Of a DNA stretch of 64,000 nucleotides, positions 26,277 through 34,998 are shown piece after piece. Position numbers and translations under genes: made by a program. The DNA lies in contig NZ_BJUA01000003.1 of the NCBI RefSeq assembly GCF_007989825.1, forward strand, positions 214,113 through 278,112, read 5' to 3'. Source of the DNA: Cellulomonas persica. GTDB taxonomy: Bacteria > Actinomycetota > Actinomycetes > Actinomycetales > Cellulomonadaceae. How positions within the stretch are numbered: the first letter of the stretch is position 1; each line of letters starts with the position of its first letter. The notes under the pieces are model-generated. The model was not told the DNA's origin and searched no databases. It was given only the letters and a program-made list of their open reading frames with translations.

Positions 26277-26960
26277 ATGAAGGGACGAGTGCTGGTGGTC
26301 GACGACGACATCGCGCTGGCCGAGATGATCGGCATCGTGCTGCGGTCGGAGGGTTTCGACCCGGTCTTCTGCGAGGACGGCGACGAGGCGCTGGGCGTGT
26401 TCCGGCAGACCCAGCCGGACCTCGTCCTGCTGGACCTCATGCTGCCCGGCAAGGACGGCAACGAGGTGTGCCGCCTGATCCGTGCCGAGTCCGGCGTGCC
26501 GATCGTCATGCTCACCGCCAAGAGCGACACGGTCGACGTCGTCCTCGGCCTGGAGTCGGGTGCCGACGACTACATCTCGAAGCCGTTCAAGCCCAAGGAG
26601 CTCGTCGCCCGCGTGCGCGCACGGCTGCGCCGGACCGACGAGCCCGCGCCCGAGCACCTCACGATCGGCGACGTCACGATCGACGTGCCGGGTCACCGGG
26701 TCGAGCGCGCGGGCCGGCCCGTGTCGCTCACCCCGCTCGAGTTCGACCTGCTCGTCGCCCTCGCCCGCAAGCCGTGGCAGGTCTTCACGCGTGAGGTGCT
26801 GCTCGAGAAGGTGTGGGGCTACCGCCACGCCGCGGACACGCGCCTCGTCAACGTCCACGTGCAGCGCCTGCGCAGCAAGATCGAGAACGACCCCGAGCAG
26901 CCCGAGATCGTCGTGACCGTGCGTGGCGTCGGCTACAAGGCGGGCGTGACGCCCACGTGA
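26277..26960 (+). CDS. mtrA: DNA-binding response regulator MtrA
   Basis: The protein has 227 residues, of OmpR/PhoB type. The acidic pocket is D9-D10-D11, the phosphoacceptor Asp53 sits in LLDLMLPGKDG, and Lys in SKPFKPKEL is near residue 102. A winged helix covers about 130-225, with LTPLEFDLLVALARKP and VRGVGYKAG. MtrA controls cell-division, wall and, in streptomycetes, developmental genes. mtrB and lpqB follow, the conserved actinobacterial order. Confidence 0.96.
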   Translation: MKGRVLVVDDDIALAEMIGIVLRSEGFDPVFCEDGDEALGVFRQTQPDLVLLDLMLPGKDGNEVCRLIRAESGVPIVMLTAKSDTVDVVLGLESGADDYISKPFKPKELVARVRARLRRTDEPAPEHLTIGDVTIDVPGHRVERAGRPVSLTPLEFDLLVALARKPWQVFTREVLLEKVWGYRHAADTRLVNVHVQRLRSKIENDPEQPEIVVTVRGVGYKAGVTPT

Positions 26961-26982
26961 CGCTCGTCGTACCTGCCGGGGG

Positions 26983-28692
26983 GTGCCCGACGTGCCGCGG
27001 CTGAAGGGGACCGGCCGCCTGGTGCGGGCGCGGGTGGGGCGGCGGCTGCGTCGCTGGGCCCACGCGTGGCGCTCGTCGCTGCAGGTCCGCGTCATCACGA
27101 CGACGCTCGCGATGGGCCTCGTCGCCCTCGGAGCGATCGGCCTGTACGTCGGCGACCGGATGAAGGAGGGGCTCTTCACCGGGCGCGTCGAGCAACTGCT
27201 CGCGGAGAGCGCGCGCGGCACGAGCCAGGCGCAGAAGACGTTCGACTCCTCCAACGCGCAGACGGCGTCCGACGTGCAGCGCCTCCTGCAGGACGTGGCC
27301 ACCGTGCAGGGCTCGGGCGGTGCGGGTGAGCGCGAGGTCTTCCTCCTGCGCGCACCGGGGGAGTCGTCGGCCGACTCCGTGGGCAACGCGGCGTCCGCGC
27401 GCGTCCTGATCCCGCTCGTCAGCCCCGAGCTGCAGCACGCGACCGCGGAGGGCGGCCAGCGCTGGCAGTCGGTGGCCTGGGAGGTCGACGGGCGCGTCGA
27501 GCCGGCCGTGATGGTCGGCCAGGACGTGAACGTGCCGTTCGCGGGGACCTACCAGCTGTTCTTCCTCTACAGCCTGCAGGCCGAGCAGGACCGGCTCGAC
27601 TTCCTGCTGCGCACGCTCGCGGCCGCCGCGGCCGCGCTCGTCGTCCTCCTCGGGGGGATGACGTGGCTCGTGACGCGTCAGGCGGTGCGACCGGTGCGGC
27701 GCGCCGCCGAGGTCGCCGAGCGCCTCGCCGACGGGCACCTCGCCGAGCGCATGCCCGTGCGCGGCGAGGACGAGATGGCCACGCTCGCGAGCTCGTTCAA
27801 CGAGATGGCCGCGAGCCTGCAGGACCAGATCCGACGCATGGAGGAGCTCTCCGCGCTGCAGCGGCGGTTCGTCTCCGACGTGTCGCACGAGCTGCGCACG
27901 CCGCTGACGACGATCCGGATGGCCGGCGAGGTCATCCACGCGTCGCGCGACGACTTCGACCCCGCCGTCAAGCGCTCGGCCGAGCTCCTGGCCACGCAGC
28001 TCGACCGGTTCGAGGACCTGCTCGCCGACCTGCTCGAGATCAGCCGGTTCGACGCGGGTGCGGCCGTGCTGGACGCCGACTCGCGCGACGTGCGCGACGT
28101 CGTGCTCGCGGCCGTCGAGCACACGTTCCCGCTCGCCGGGCGCCGCGGATCGTGGCTGAGCGTGGACCTCGCGCAGACCGAGTGCGTGGCCGACATCGAC
28201 CCGCGCCGCGTCGAGCGCATCCTGCGCAACCTGCTCGTGAACGCCGTCGAGCACGCCGAGGGCAGCACCGTCGAGGTCAAGGTCGGGGCCGACCGGTACG
28301 CGGTCGCGGTCACCGTGCGCGACCACGGCGTCGGCATGACCGCGGAGGAGGCCCTGCACGTGTTCGACCGCTTCTGGCGCGCCGACCCCGCGCGGGCGCG
28401 CACGACCGGCGGCACCGGGCTGGGCCTGGCGATCTCGCTCGAGGACGCGCACCTGCACGGCGGGTGGCTCGAGGCGTGGGGCAGGCCCGGCCGCGGCGCG
28501 AGCTTCCGGCTCACGCTCCCGCGCCGCGCGGGCATCCGGCTCACGGACTCGCCGCTCGAGCTCGTCCCTGACGAGCCGCCCACGACGGGCGCGGTGCAGG
28601 TCGTCACGCGGTCGCGCACCGATCCCGCGGCGCTGCCCGACCTCGTCGACGAGCAGCCGGCCGACACCCACCAGCGGCAGGAGGTCCGATGA
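26983..28692 (+). CDS. mtrB: sensor histidine kinase MtrB
   Basis: The protein has 569 residues. TM1 lies near residues 38-58 and TM2 near 208-228, with an extracytoplasmic sensor of about 150 residues between. A HAMP domain follows, opening with RQAVRPVRRAAEVAERLADG. His302 in VSDVSHELRTPLTT is the phosphorylation site. ATP-lid motifs are NLLVNAVEHAEG, DHGVGM and GGTGLGLAI. GTG 26983 follows a G-rich site; GTG 26992 is possible. It phosphorylates MtrA, and lpqB overlaps its stop by 4 bases. Confidence 0.95.
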   Translation: MPDVPRLKGTGRLVRARVGRRLRRWAHAWRSSLQVRVITTTLAMGLVALGAIGLYVGDRMKEGLFTGRVEQLLAESARGTSQAQKTFDSSNAQTASDVQRLLQDVATVQGSGGAGEREVFLLRAPGESSADSVGNAASARVLIPLVSPELQHATAEGGQRWQSVAWEVDGRVEPAVMVGQDVNVPFAGTYQLFFLYSLQAEQDRLDFLLRTLAAAAAALVVLLGGMTWLVTRQAVRPVRRAAEVAERLADGHLAERMPVRGEDEMATLASSFNEMAASLQDQIRRMEELSALQRRFVSDVSHELRTPLTTIRMAGEVIHASRDDFDPAVKRSAELLATQLDRFEDLLADLLEISRFDAGAAVLDADSRDVRDVVLAAVEHTFPLAGRRGSWLSVDLAQTECVADIDPRRVERILRNLLVNAVEHAEGSTVEVKVGADRYAVAVTVRDHGVGMTAEEALHVFDRFWRADPARARTTGGTGLGLAISLEDAHLHGGWLEAWGRPGRGASFRLTLPRRAGIRLTDSPLELVPDEPPTTGAVQVVTRSRTDPAALPDLVDEQPADTHQRQEVR

Positions 28693-30374
28693 GCACGCCG
28701 CGCACCACGCGTCACCCGGGCCCCTCGCGCCGCCGCGCGCGCGTGCTCGCCGTCGGGACGCTCGTCGTGCTCGCGCTCGGTGCCTGCACGTCGATCCCGA
28801 CGGCCGGCCCGGTGCGCGAGGGCGACGGCACGGTCGTCGAGAACGGCGACGTCGACCTGCTCGCCGAGGGCCCCCGCCCGGGCGCGACGCCCCAGCAGAT
28901 CGTCGAGGGCTTCCAGCTCGCCGGCGCCGCGGGCTTCGACAGCGAGTTCGCGACCGCGCGGGAGTTCCTCACGGGCGCGGCCAAGCGCTCGTGGGAGCCG
29001 CTCACGGAGGTGCTCGTCGCCGACGCACCCGTGGTCGTCGACACGCAGTCCCGCGCCGTGACCGCGACCGTGCCGCTCGCGGCACGCGTGGACTCGGTCG
29101 GGCGGTACACCGAGGCGCCCGGGGGTGCGGAGACCACGGTCACGTACGAGCTCGTGCGCGACAGCACGGGCGAGTGGCGCATCTCGTCCGCGCAGGACGG
29201 TCTGGTGCTGACCGAGGCCGCGTTCGACAAGCAGTTCCGCTCGTCGCCGCTGTACTTCCTGTCCGCTGACGGCTCGTTCCTCGTCCCCGACACCCGCTGG
29301 TTCCCGGCGCACAACCTGCAGACCTGGGTCGCGCGCGCGTTGCTCGCCGGACCGTCGCCGTGGCTGCGGGACGCTGTGACGACCGCGATCCCCGAGGGCG
29401 TCGAGCTCCAGGCGGGGACGGTCGTGATCGACGGCTCGGGCTCGGCGCTCGTCCCCCTCGACCCCGCCAAGACGCTGCTCGAGGCCGACACCGCGAGCGT
29501 CGTCGCGCAGTTCGAGGCCTCGCTCGTGCATGTCGCGGGCGTCCGGCAGGTCAAGGTCACCGCCGGTGCGGTGCCGCTCGTCGAGAAGCGGGAGGTCACG
29601 CGCGGCGGGCTGCCCGACGGCCCGGTCGAGATGATCCAGGACGACCGGCTCGTCGCGCTCGGTGAGGACGGCCTCGTCGCCGTCGACGGCGTCGCGGCCC
29701 TGCCCGCGGGCGCCCGCGCCCCGGCCCGTGACGAGGAGGGCGACGTCCGCGTGATGCTCGACGCGGGCGGCGCGCTCGTCACCGTGCCCCGCGAGGACGA
29801 CCCCTCGCACGTGCTCGTGTCCGGCACCGGGCTCGTCGCCCCGTCGGTCGACCGGCTCGGCTGGGCGTGGACGGCGCGCGGCGGCGAGGGCGTGATCGCG
29901 GTCAAGGACGGGGGAGACCCCGTGGTCGTCGCGGCCGACTGGCTCGAGGGCCGCACGGTCGTCGCGCTGCGCATGGCGCGCGACGCGACACGGCTCGCGG
30001 TGGTGTCACGCGGCGCCGACGGCGTGTGGGTCAACGTGTTCCCCGTCGTCCGCGACGGAGAGGGCACGCCGCAGAAGCTCGGTGAGCCCGTGCGCGTCGG
30101 GGCCGTGCTGGAGGACGCGACCGAGGTCGTCTGGCTCGAGGAGTCGGTGCTCGGCGTCGTCGGGCGCAGCAAGGACGAGGCCACGCTCGTCCACCGGGTG
30201 CCCGTCTTCGGGCCGACGACCTCCGAGGCCGAGGTGCCGGACATCGCGGCGCTCGCGGGCGGCCGTGTGGTCTACCTCGCGACGACCGACGGCGTGCTGC
30301 ACAAGCTCGTCGGCACGACGTGGGCGACGGTCGCCGACGTCGAGGGCGTGCGGGACCCGAGCTACCCGGGCTGA
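28689..30374 (+). CDS. lpqB: lipoprotein LpqB
   Basis: The protein has 561 residues. The lipobox LALGAC gives lipid-modified Cys33, so it is anchored on the outer face of the membrane. A GerMN-type domain (about residues 200-300, LFSADG-like segments YFLSADGSFLVPD and WVARALLAGPSPWL) is followed by a beta-propeller-like C-terminal half. LpqB interacts with the MtrB sensor and modulates it in mycobacteria. Its last 13 bases overlap the convergent PH-domain gene. Confidence 0.94.
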   Translation: MSTPRTTRHPGPSRRRARVLAVGTLVVLALGACTSIPTAGPVREGDGTVVENGDVDLLAEGPRPGATPQQIVEGFQLAGAAGFDSEFATAREFLTGAAKRSWEPLTEVLVADAPVVVDTQSRAVTATVPLAARVDSVGRYTEAPGGAETTVTYELVRDSTGEWRISSAQDGLVLTEAAFDKQFRSSPLYFLSADGSFLVPDTRWFPAHNLQTWVARALLAGPSPWLRDAVTTAIPEGVELQAGTVVIDGSGSALVPLDPAKTLLEADTASVVAQFEASLVHVAGVRQVKVTAGAVPLVEKREVTRGGLPDGPVEMIQDDRLVALGEDGLVAVDGVAALPAGARAPARDEEGDVRVMLDAGGALVTVPREDDPSHVLVSGTGLVAPSVDRLGWAWTARGGEGVIAVKDGGDPVVVAADWLEGRTVVALRMARDATRLAVVSRGADGVWVNVFPVVRDGEGTPQKLGEPVRVGAVLEDATEVVWLEESVLGVVGRSKDEATLVHRVPVFGPTTSEAEVPDIAALAGGRVVYLATTDGVLHKLVGTTWATVADVEGVRDPSYPG

Positions 30375-31357
30375 CCGTCGCCGTCGTCGTCGGTCCGCGG
30401 TGAGCCCAGGTCGACGAACCGTCCGGTCGGCTCGGACACGTACCAGGAGGGCTCGCTCTCCTCGTCGTCCACCGCCGCTGCTTCCGGTGCCGCTTCCGGT
30501 GCCGGCGGCTCCGGCACACCTCGCGCAGGCGCAGGTGGGTGCGGCGCGGTGCGGCGCGTGACCCGGACCGGCTGGGTGTCCTCGGGCGCGTAGCGCTCGT
30601 CGTCGTGCCACCCGGCCGTCGGGTCGGGCTCGTCGTCGTCCGTCACGACGACCGGGACGCGCCCGCGTGCGGTCGTCGGAAGGAGGGCCGGCGGAGCTGG
30701 AGAAGAGGGAGCGAGAGACGACGGAGCGAGAGAAGGGGAAGCGAGGGAGGGCGGCGCGAGCGCGGGGCTGGCGGGCCGCTGCCGGGGGCCACGCGCCGGT
30801 GCCGGTCCCGCGTCGTCCTCGCCGTCCGACGGCGGCGTCTCGACCGGTGTGAAGATCAGCGCGCACAGGTCGCGGTACGTCGCGTCCGGGTGGGCGACCC
30901 AGTTGATCTGGCGCAGGGCCTGGTCCTGACCGGCGGACTCGAGCAGGAACTGCCCGTAGCCGAGCAGCTGCCCCAGCACGGAGCGCGAGTACCGCATGTC
31001 CGTGACCTTCATGAGCGGCATCATGCCGATCTGGTGGGTCACCAGGCCCGTGAGCAGCAGCATCCGCTTGTCGGTGGCGACGAACCACTCGACGCGCCAC
31101 ACCAGCAGGCACCAGCCGAACCGGGCGAGCGCCGCGAACCACAGCCACCACACGACGAGCGCTCCGTCGCCGAACGCGGGCTGCAGGGCGAACGACAGCC
31201 ACCCGCACAGGCAGAGCACCACGAACGTCGTCACGGCCGGCTCGACGAGCTTGGCCCAGTGCCACCGGGCCGCGAGCACCACGCGCTCCCCGGGCAGGAC
31301 GTAGCGGCGCAGCAGCCGGTGCGACATGACGATCGTCGTCGCGTCGTCCGCCGTCAC
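30362..31357 (-). CDS. PH-domain (bPH2) membrane protein
   Basis: The protein has 331 residues; the GTG start has a GGAGGT site. Two membrane helices lie near residues 38-58 and 66-86. A bacterial PH-like domain follows, with WFVATDKRMLLLTGLV and LMKVTDMRYSRSVLGQLLGYG. The C-terminal half (from about residue 175) is disordered, rich in Pro, Ala and Ser and then acidic. The function of YdbS-type PH proteins is unknown. The codon use of the Pro/Ser part yields a long purine tract on the plus strand near 30690-30755. Confidence 0.85.
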   Translation of the reverse strand: MTADDATTIVMSHRLLRRYVLPGERVVLAARWHWAKLVEPAVTTFVVLCLCGWLSFALQPAFGDGALVVWWLWFAALARFGWCLLVWRVEWFVATDKRMLLLTGLVTHQIGMMPLMKVTDMRYSRSVLGQLLGYGQFLLESAGQDQALRQINWVAHPDATYRDLCALIFTPVETPPSDGEDDAGPAPARGPRQRPASPALAPPSLASPSLAPSSLAPSSPAPPALLPTTARGRVPVVVTDDDEPDPTAGWHDDERYAPEDTQPVRVTRRTAPHPPAPARGVPEPPAPEAAPEAAAVDDEESEPSWYVSEPTGRFVDLGSPRTDDDGDGQPG

Positions 31358-31381
31358 GGCACCTCCCGTCCGCGCCGTCCG

Positions 31382-31549
31382 CTAGGACGCCAGGTTGCTG
31401 AAGAACTGGGCGAAGCCCGCGAAGGCGGCGTAGATGAAGTCCCAGATCGACCGCGCGACGTCGGCGGCCTTGCCGGGGTTCCGCACCACGGCGTAGAGGA
31501 GGAAGATCACGCCGATCCAGATCAGGATGCTCTTCGCTCTCGCCGGCAT
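31382..31549 (-). CDS. 55-residue single-pass membrane microprotein
   Basis: ATG 31549 has a strong GGAGGG site 6 nt upstream and the frame runs 55 codons to TAG. The N-terminus is basic (MPARAKS), then a hydrophobic helix ILIWIGVIFLLYAVV covers residues 8-22. An amphipathic, Phe-rich C-terminal half follows, with SIWDFIYAAFAGFAQFF at residues 34-50. Codon third positions are strongly G/C as in real genes here. Homologues of similar size occur in actinobacteria (recalled, not searched). It lies 24 nt upstream of the PH-domain gene on the same strand, so they probably share an operon. Confidence 0.72.
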   Translation of the reverse strand: MPARAKSILIWIGVIFLLYAVVRNPGKAADVARSIWDFIYAAFAGFAQFFSNLAS

Positions 31550-31812
31550 GCGCGGCCCTCCGGGTCGTGTCGTCGTCGCGTGGTCAGGTGGTGCTGGTCA
31601 CCCGCCGCCGTGGTCGTCCGGCCGGTCCCCGGTTGGCCGCCGTGCGGCCCCGGTCGGCGCACACAGTACAGACCAGGACGTTTCACCCGAAACCGACACG
31701 ACGGCGCGTCGCGCAGTTCCCGGCTGCGTCGCGCCTCGTGAGGCGGGTGCTGGACCCCGGTCGTCCACAGGGCGCCGGTGCACGGTCGTCTCGTCGGGGC
31801 AGGATCCACGGC

Positions 31813-32730
31813 ATGCGCACCGACCCGACCCGTGCACCGCAGGCCCGCACCGGCACGGCCCGCACCGGCACGGCCCGCACCGGCACGGCCCGCACCGGCA
31901 CGGCCCGCCGTGCCGTGTCGGGCCTGCGGGCGGTGTGGCGCGATCTCGCGGGCCTCGTGCTGCCCGTGCAGTGCGCCGGGTGCGGCCTCGACGACGAGGC
32001 GTGGTGCGGCGCGTGCCGGGCGCCGTTCGACGTCGAGCCGTGGCGCTGCGAGGAGCGTGCCGGGCGGCTCGACCCGATCGACGCCGACGCGCTCCCGGTG
32101 CGCACCCTGGCCGACTGCGTGGGACCCGCGCGTGCGGTCGTGATCGCGTGGAAGGACCGGGGCCGACGAGATCTCACGGCACCGCTCGTGCGCGCGGCGG
32201 CACGCGTCGGCGTCGCCCTGGCGGCGGACCTCGCGCTGCCCGCCGGGGCGGGCGTGCTCGTCGTCCCGGCGCCCTCGACGTCCGCCGCCCGGCGGCGGCG
32301 AGGCTTCGCGCACGCCGACGAGCTCGCGCGTGGCGTGGCCGCAGGCCTGCGTTCGGCGGGCGTCCCCGCGGACGAGCTGAGCGCGCTGCGGCGCACCGGG
32401 GCCGACCAGGTCGGCCTGGGCGTGCGCGACCGGGGACGGTCGGCGGCCCGCGTGCGTCTCGCCGCGCGGTACCGGGAGACCGTGCGCGGCCGCGCGGTCG
32501 TGCTCGTCGACGACGTGCTCACGAGCGGCGCGACGCTCGCGGGCGCCGCGCGAGCCCTCGTCGCGGCGGGCGCCGTACCCCTGGCGGCGGCGACGCTCGC
32601 GTCCACGCCAGGCCCACGCGCTCGTGCGGACGAGCTGCCGGCGCCCGCGTGGGGGACCAACCGGGACCTTCTGCCCGACCCGGCCGCGCCGGACGGGCCG
32701 AGAGTGGTCTTGGACGCTGCACCGCGTTAG
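31813..32730 (+). CDS. comF: ComF-family phosphoribosyltransferase-like protein
   Basis: The protein has 305 residues from ATG 31813. After a repetitive N-terminus, zinc-knuckle pairs CAGC and CGAC occur near residues 56-70. The PRTase core has VPAPSTSAARRRRGFAHADELA and the PRPP loop VVLVDDVLTSGATLAGAAR near residues 230-248. In naturally competent bacteria ComF is a cytoplasmic factor for DNA uptake; elsewhere its role is unclear. The first 32 residues contain four ARTGT repeats and may not be translated; a GTG near 31920 is an alternative start. Confidence 0.85.
   Translation: MRTDPTRAPQARTGTARTGTARTGTARTGTARRAVSGLRAVWRDLAGLVLPVQCAGCGLDDEAWCGACRAPFDVEPWRCEERAGRLDPIDADALPVRTLADCVGPARAVVIAWKDRGRRDLTAPLVRAAARVGVALAADLALPAGAGVLVVPAPSTSAARRRRGFAHADELARGVAAGLRSAGVPADELSALRRTGADQVGLGVRDRGRSAARVRLAARYRETVRGRAVVLVDDVLTSGATLAGAARALVAAGAVPLAAATLASTPGPRARADELPAPAWGTNRDLLPDPAAPDGPRVVLDAAPR
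31843..31902. repeat. four perfect 15-bp tandem repeats
   Basis: Unit gcccgcaccggcacg is repeated exactly at 31843, 31858, 31873 and 31888. In frame it encodes ARTGT four times at the comF N-terminus. Identical copies imply recent expansion. Confidence 0.92.
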
Positions 32731-32882
32731 CGTGGTGAATCAGAGCCGATGGCGTCGCGCTCGTCCCTCCGGGGGCGTGCGGCGCATGCGAGGAGGTGGT
32801 GCTGACAGCGGCCCTCCCCAGGGCCACGACCGCAGACTCACCGGGCGGCGTGGAGCCGCCCCTCACCTCCCAGGAGGCTCAC

Positions 32883-33506
32883 ATGGAGATCGTGGTTGCC
32901 GGCCGGCGCACCGAGGTGTCCCCGAAGTTCCGGGCGCATCTCGAGGACAAGCTCGCGAAGATCGAGCAGCTGGCCCCCCGCGCACAGCGGATCGACGTCC
33001 TCGTCTCGCACGAGGTCAACCCTCGCCAGGCGGACAGCTCGGAGCGTGTCGAGCTCACCGTGATCGACAAGGGACCCGTGATCCGCGCCGAGGCGTGCGC
33101 CGACGACAGGTACGCCGCGCTGGACCTCGCGCTCGCCAAGCTGCTCGAGCGCCTGCGCCGCTCGCGGGACCGTCGCAAGGATCATCGCAACCACACTCCG
33201 CTGACACCCGTGGACGTGCGCCCGCCCGAGGCCGAGCCCCCCGCTCAGGAGCCGGTGGTCGCCGCCGACGGGTCGGTCGAGGTCACGCTCGGCGACTCGC
33301 CCGTGGTCATCCGGGAGAAGACGCACCAGGCTCAGCCCATGACGATCGACGACGCGCTCTACGAGATGGAGCTGGTGGGCCACGACTTCTTCCTGTTCGT
33401 GGACGCGGAGACCGCGCAGCCTGCGGTCGCCTACCGTCGGCGCGGGTGGAGCTACGGTGTGATCAAGCTCGACTCGCCGGTGGCCGCGCAGGCCCGGGTC
33501 GGCTGA
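32883..33506 (+). CDS. hpf: long-form ribosome hibernation promoting factor
   Basis: The protein has 207 residues. The S30AE domain (residues 1-105) begins MEIVVAGRRTEVSPKFRAHLEDK. After a Pro/Glu-rich linker, the C-terminal dimerisation domain (about 150-205) has TIDDALYEMELVGHDFFLF. Long HPF dimerises 70S ribosomes into 100S particles in stationary phase or stress. ATG 32883 follows CAGGAGG. The 152-bp leader region contains TAGCGT at 32728-32733, a possible -10. Confidence 0.94.
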   Translation: MEIVVAGRRTEVSPKFRAHLEDKLAKIEQLAPRAQRIDVLVSHEVNPRQADSSERVELTVIDKGPVIRAEACADDRYAALDLALAKLLERLRRSRDRRKDHRNHTPLTPVDVRPPEAEPPAQEPVVAADGSVEVTLGDSPVVIREKTHQAQPMTIDDALYEMELVGHDFFLFVDAETAQPAVAYRRRGWSYGVIKLDSPVAAQARVG

Positions 33507-33539
33507 CCCGCGCGCCGCGCAGGCGCTCCCGTGGCTGAC

Positions 33540-33573
33540 ACGCCCGGCCGGTGACGCTGTCCCGGCCGGGCGT
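33540..33573. terminator. strong hairpin terminator after hpf
   Basis: A perfect 12-bp GC stem (33540-33551 with 33562-33573) closes a 10-nt loop. It lies 34 nt after the hpf stop; there is no T-run. Confidence 0.75.
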
Positions 33574-33663
33574 CGTCGTGTCCGGGCGTCGTCGTCCGAG
33601 CCCCCGCGTGCCCCTCCGTGGTCCGCGCGGCCGCGTGTGGGTGGGGCCGGGCAGGATGTGCCC

Positions 33664-34998
33664 GTGGTCACCACGCGCACCCCGAGCACGTCGGCGCTGC
33701 CGAGCGTCCCCGTCGGCGAGCGGTACACGCTCGCCCAGGCGCGGCGCATCGCGCTCGCCGCGCAGGGTCTGCACCGTCCGCGCCCCGACGGGCCGGTGAC
33801 CATGCGTCACGTGCAGAAGGTCATCGACCAGGTCGGGCTGCTGCAGATCGACTCGGTCAACGTGCTGGCCCGCGCGCACCAGGTGCCGCTGTTCTCGCGC
33901 CTCGGCCCGTACGACCCGGCCCTGCTCGACCGGGCCGCGTCCCGCTCGCCCCGTCGGCTCATGGAGTCCTGGGCGCACGTCGCCTCGTACGTGCCGCCCG
34001 CGACGTACCAGCTGCTCGAGTGGCGACGGCGGGCCGATCGCGCGCGCCTCGGAGGGACGCAGGTCGACGGCGTCCCGCTGCGCGAGTCGCCCGTGCTCGA
34101 CGAGGTGCGCACCGTCGTCGCCGAGCGGGGGCCGATCACGTCGCAGGAGGCGCACGCGCTGTTCGCCGAGCGCTTCCCGCGCCCCACGGGGGACTGGGGC
34201 TGGAACTGGACGGTGGCCAAGAGCGCGCTCGAGTACCTGTTCTTCGCCGGGGACGTCGCGGTCGCGGGACGCACCGCCGCGTTCGAGCGGCTCTACGACC
34301 TGACCGAACGCGTCCTGCCACCGGCCGTCGCGGCGCTGCCCGTGCCCGACGACGAGGAGGCGACGCGCCGCCTGGTGGAGATCTCGGCGCGTGCGCACGG
34401 CATCGGCACGCTGCGCTGCCTCGCCGACTACTTCCGGCTCTCCACGGCGGCGGCCGGCCGCGCGGTCCGCGCGCTCGTCGAGGACGGCGTGCTGGTCCCC
34501 GCCGCCGTGACGGGCTGGGACCGCGAGGTGTACCGGCACGTCGACGCGCGTCTGCCCCGGCGCGCCACGGGGGCCGCGCTGCTGTCGCCGTTCGACCCGC
34601 TCGTCTTCGAGCGTCGACGGGTCGAGGAGCTGTTCGGCCTGCGCTACCGCATCGAGATCTACGTGCCGGCGGCGCAGCGGCGCTGGGGCTACTACGTCCT
34701 GCCGTTCCTGCTGGGTGACGCGATCGAGGCGCTCGTGGACCTCAAGGCGGCGCGCGCGACGGGCCGGCTCGTCGTGCAGGCGGCGCACCGCGCGCCCGGT
34801 GCGCGCGACCGTCCGGGTGCACCGAGCGACGGCGAGGTCGCGCTCGCCCTCGCGGCCGAGCTCGCCCTGGTCGCGCGGTGGAAGGGTCTCGACGAGGTCA
34901 CGTTCGGCACCGACGGGATCGGCGGCGACCTGATGGACGCGCTCACGCGTGCGGTGGGCGCCCCCGCCGACGTGGAGGCCGCCGGGATCGAGGCGTGA
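33664..34998 (+). CDS. winged-helix DNA glycosylase of the YcaQ/AlkX family
   Basis: The protein has 444 residues. HTH_42/YcaQ features run through the whole length: VTMRHVQKVIDQVGLLQIDSVNVLARAHQVPLF in shorter pieces, then the catalytic-type motif QID within LLQIDS near residue 60. SPFDPLVFERRRVEELFGLRYRIEIY follows in the C-terminal domain. Family members unhook interstrand crosslinks or excise alkylated bases; the Q-x-D motif marks the YcaQ rather than AlkZ branch. GTG 33664 is 6 nt behind CAGGAT. The EamA gene overlaps by 4 bases. Confidence 0.87.
   Translation: MVTTRTPSTSALPSVPVGERYTLAQARRIALAAQGLHRPRPDGPVTMRHVQKVIDQVGLLQIDSVNVLARAHQVPLFSRLGPYDPALLDRAASRSPRRLMESWAHVASYVPPATYQLLEWRRRADRARLGGTQVDGVPLRESPVLDEVRTVVAERGPITSQEAHALFAERFPRPTGDWGWNWTVAKSALEYLFFAGDVAVAGRTAAFERLYDLTERVLPPAVAALPVPDDEEATRRLVEISARAHGIGTLRCLADYFRLSTAAAGRAVRALVEDGVLVPAAVTGWDREVYRHVDARLPRRATGAALLSPFDPLVFERRRVEELFGLRYRIEIYVPAAQRRWGYYVLPFLLGDAIEALVDLKAARATGRLVVQAAHRAPGARDRPGAPSDGEVALALAAELALVARWKGLDEVTFGTDGIGGDLMDALTRAVGAPADVEAAGIEA

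Noticed and set aside
31843..31902. CRISPR-like array
   Set aside because: The 15-bp units are contiguous with no spacers and lie in a coding frame; no cas gene is in the window.
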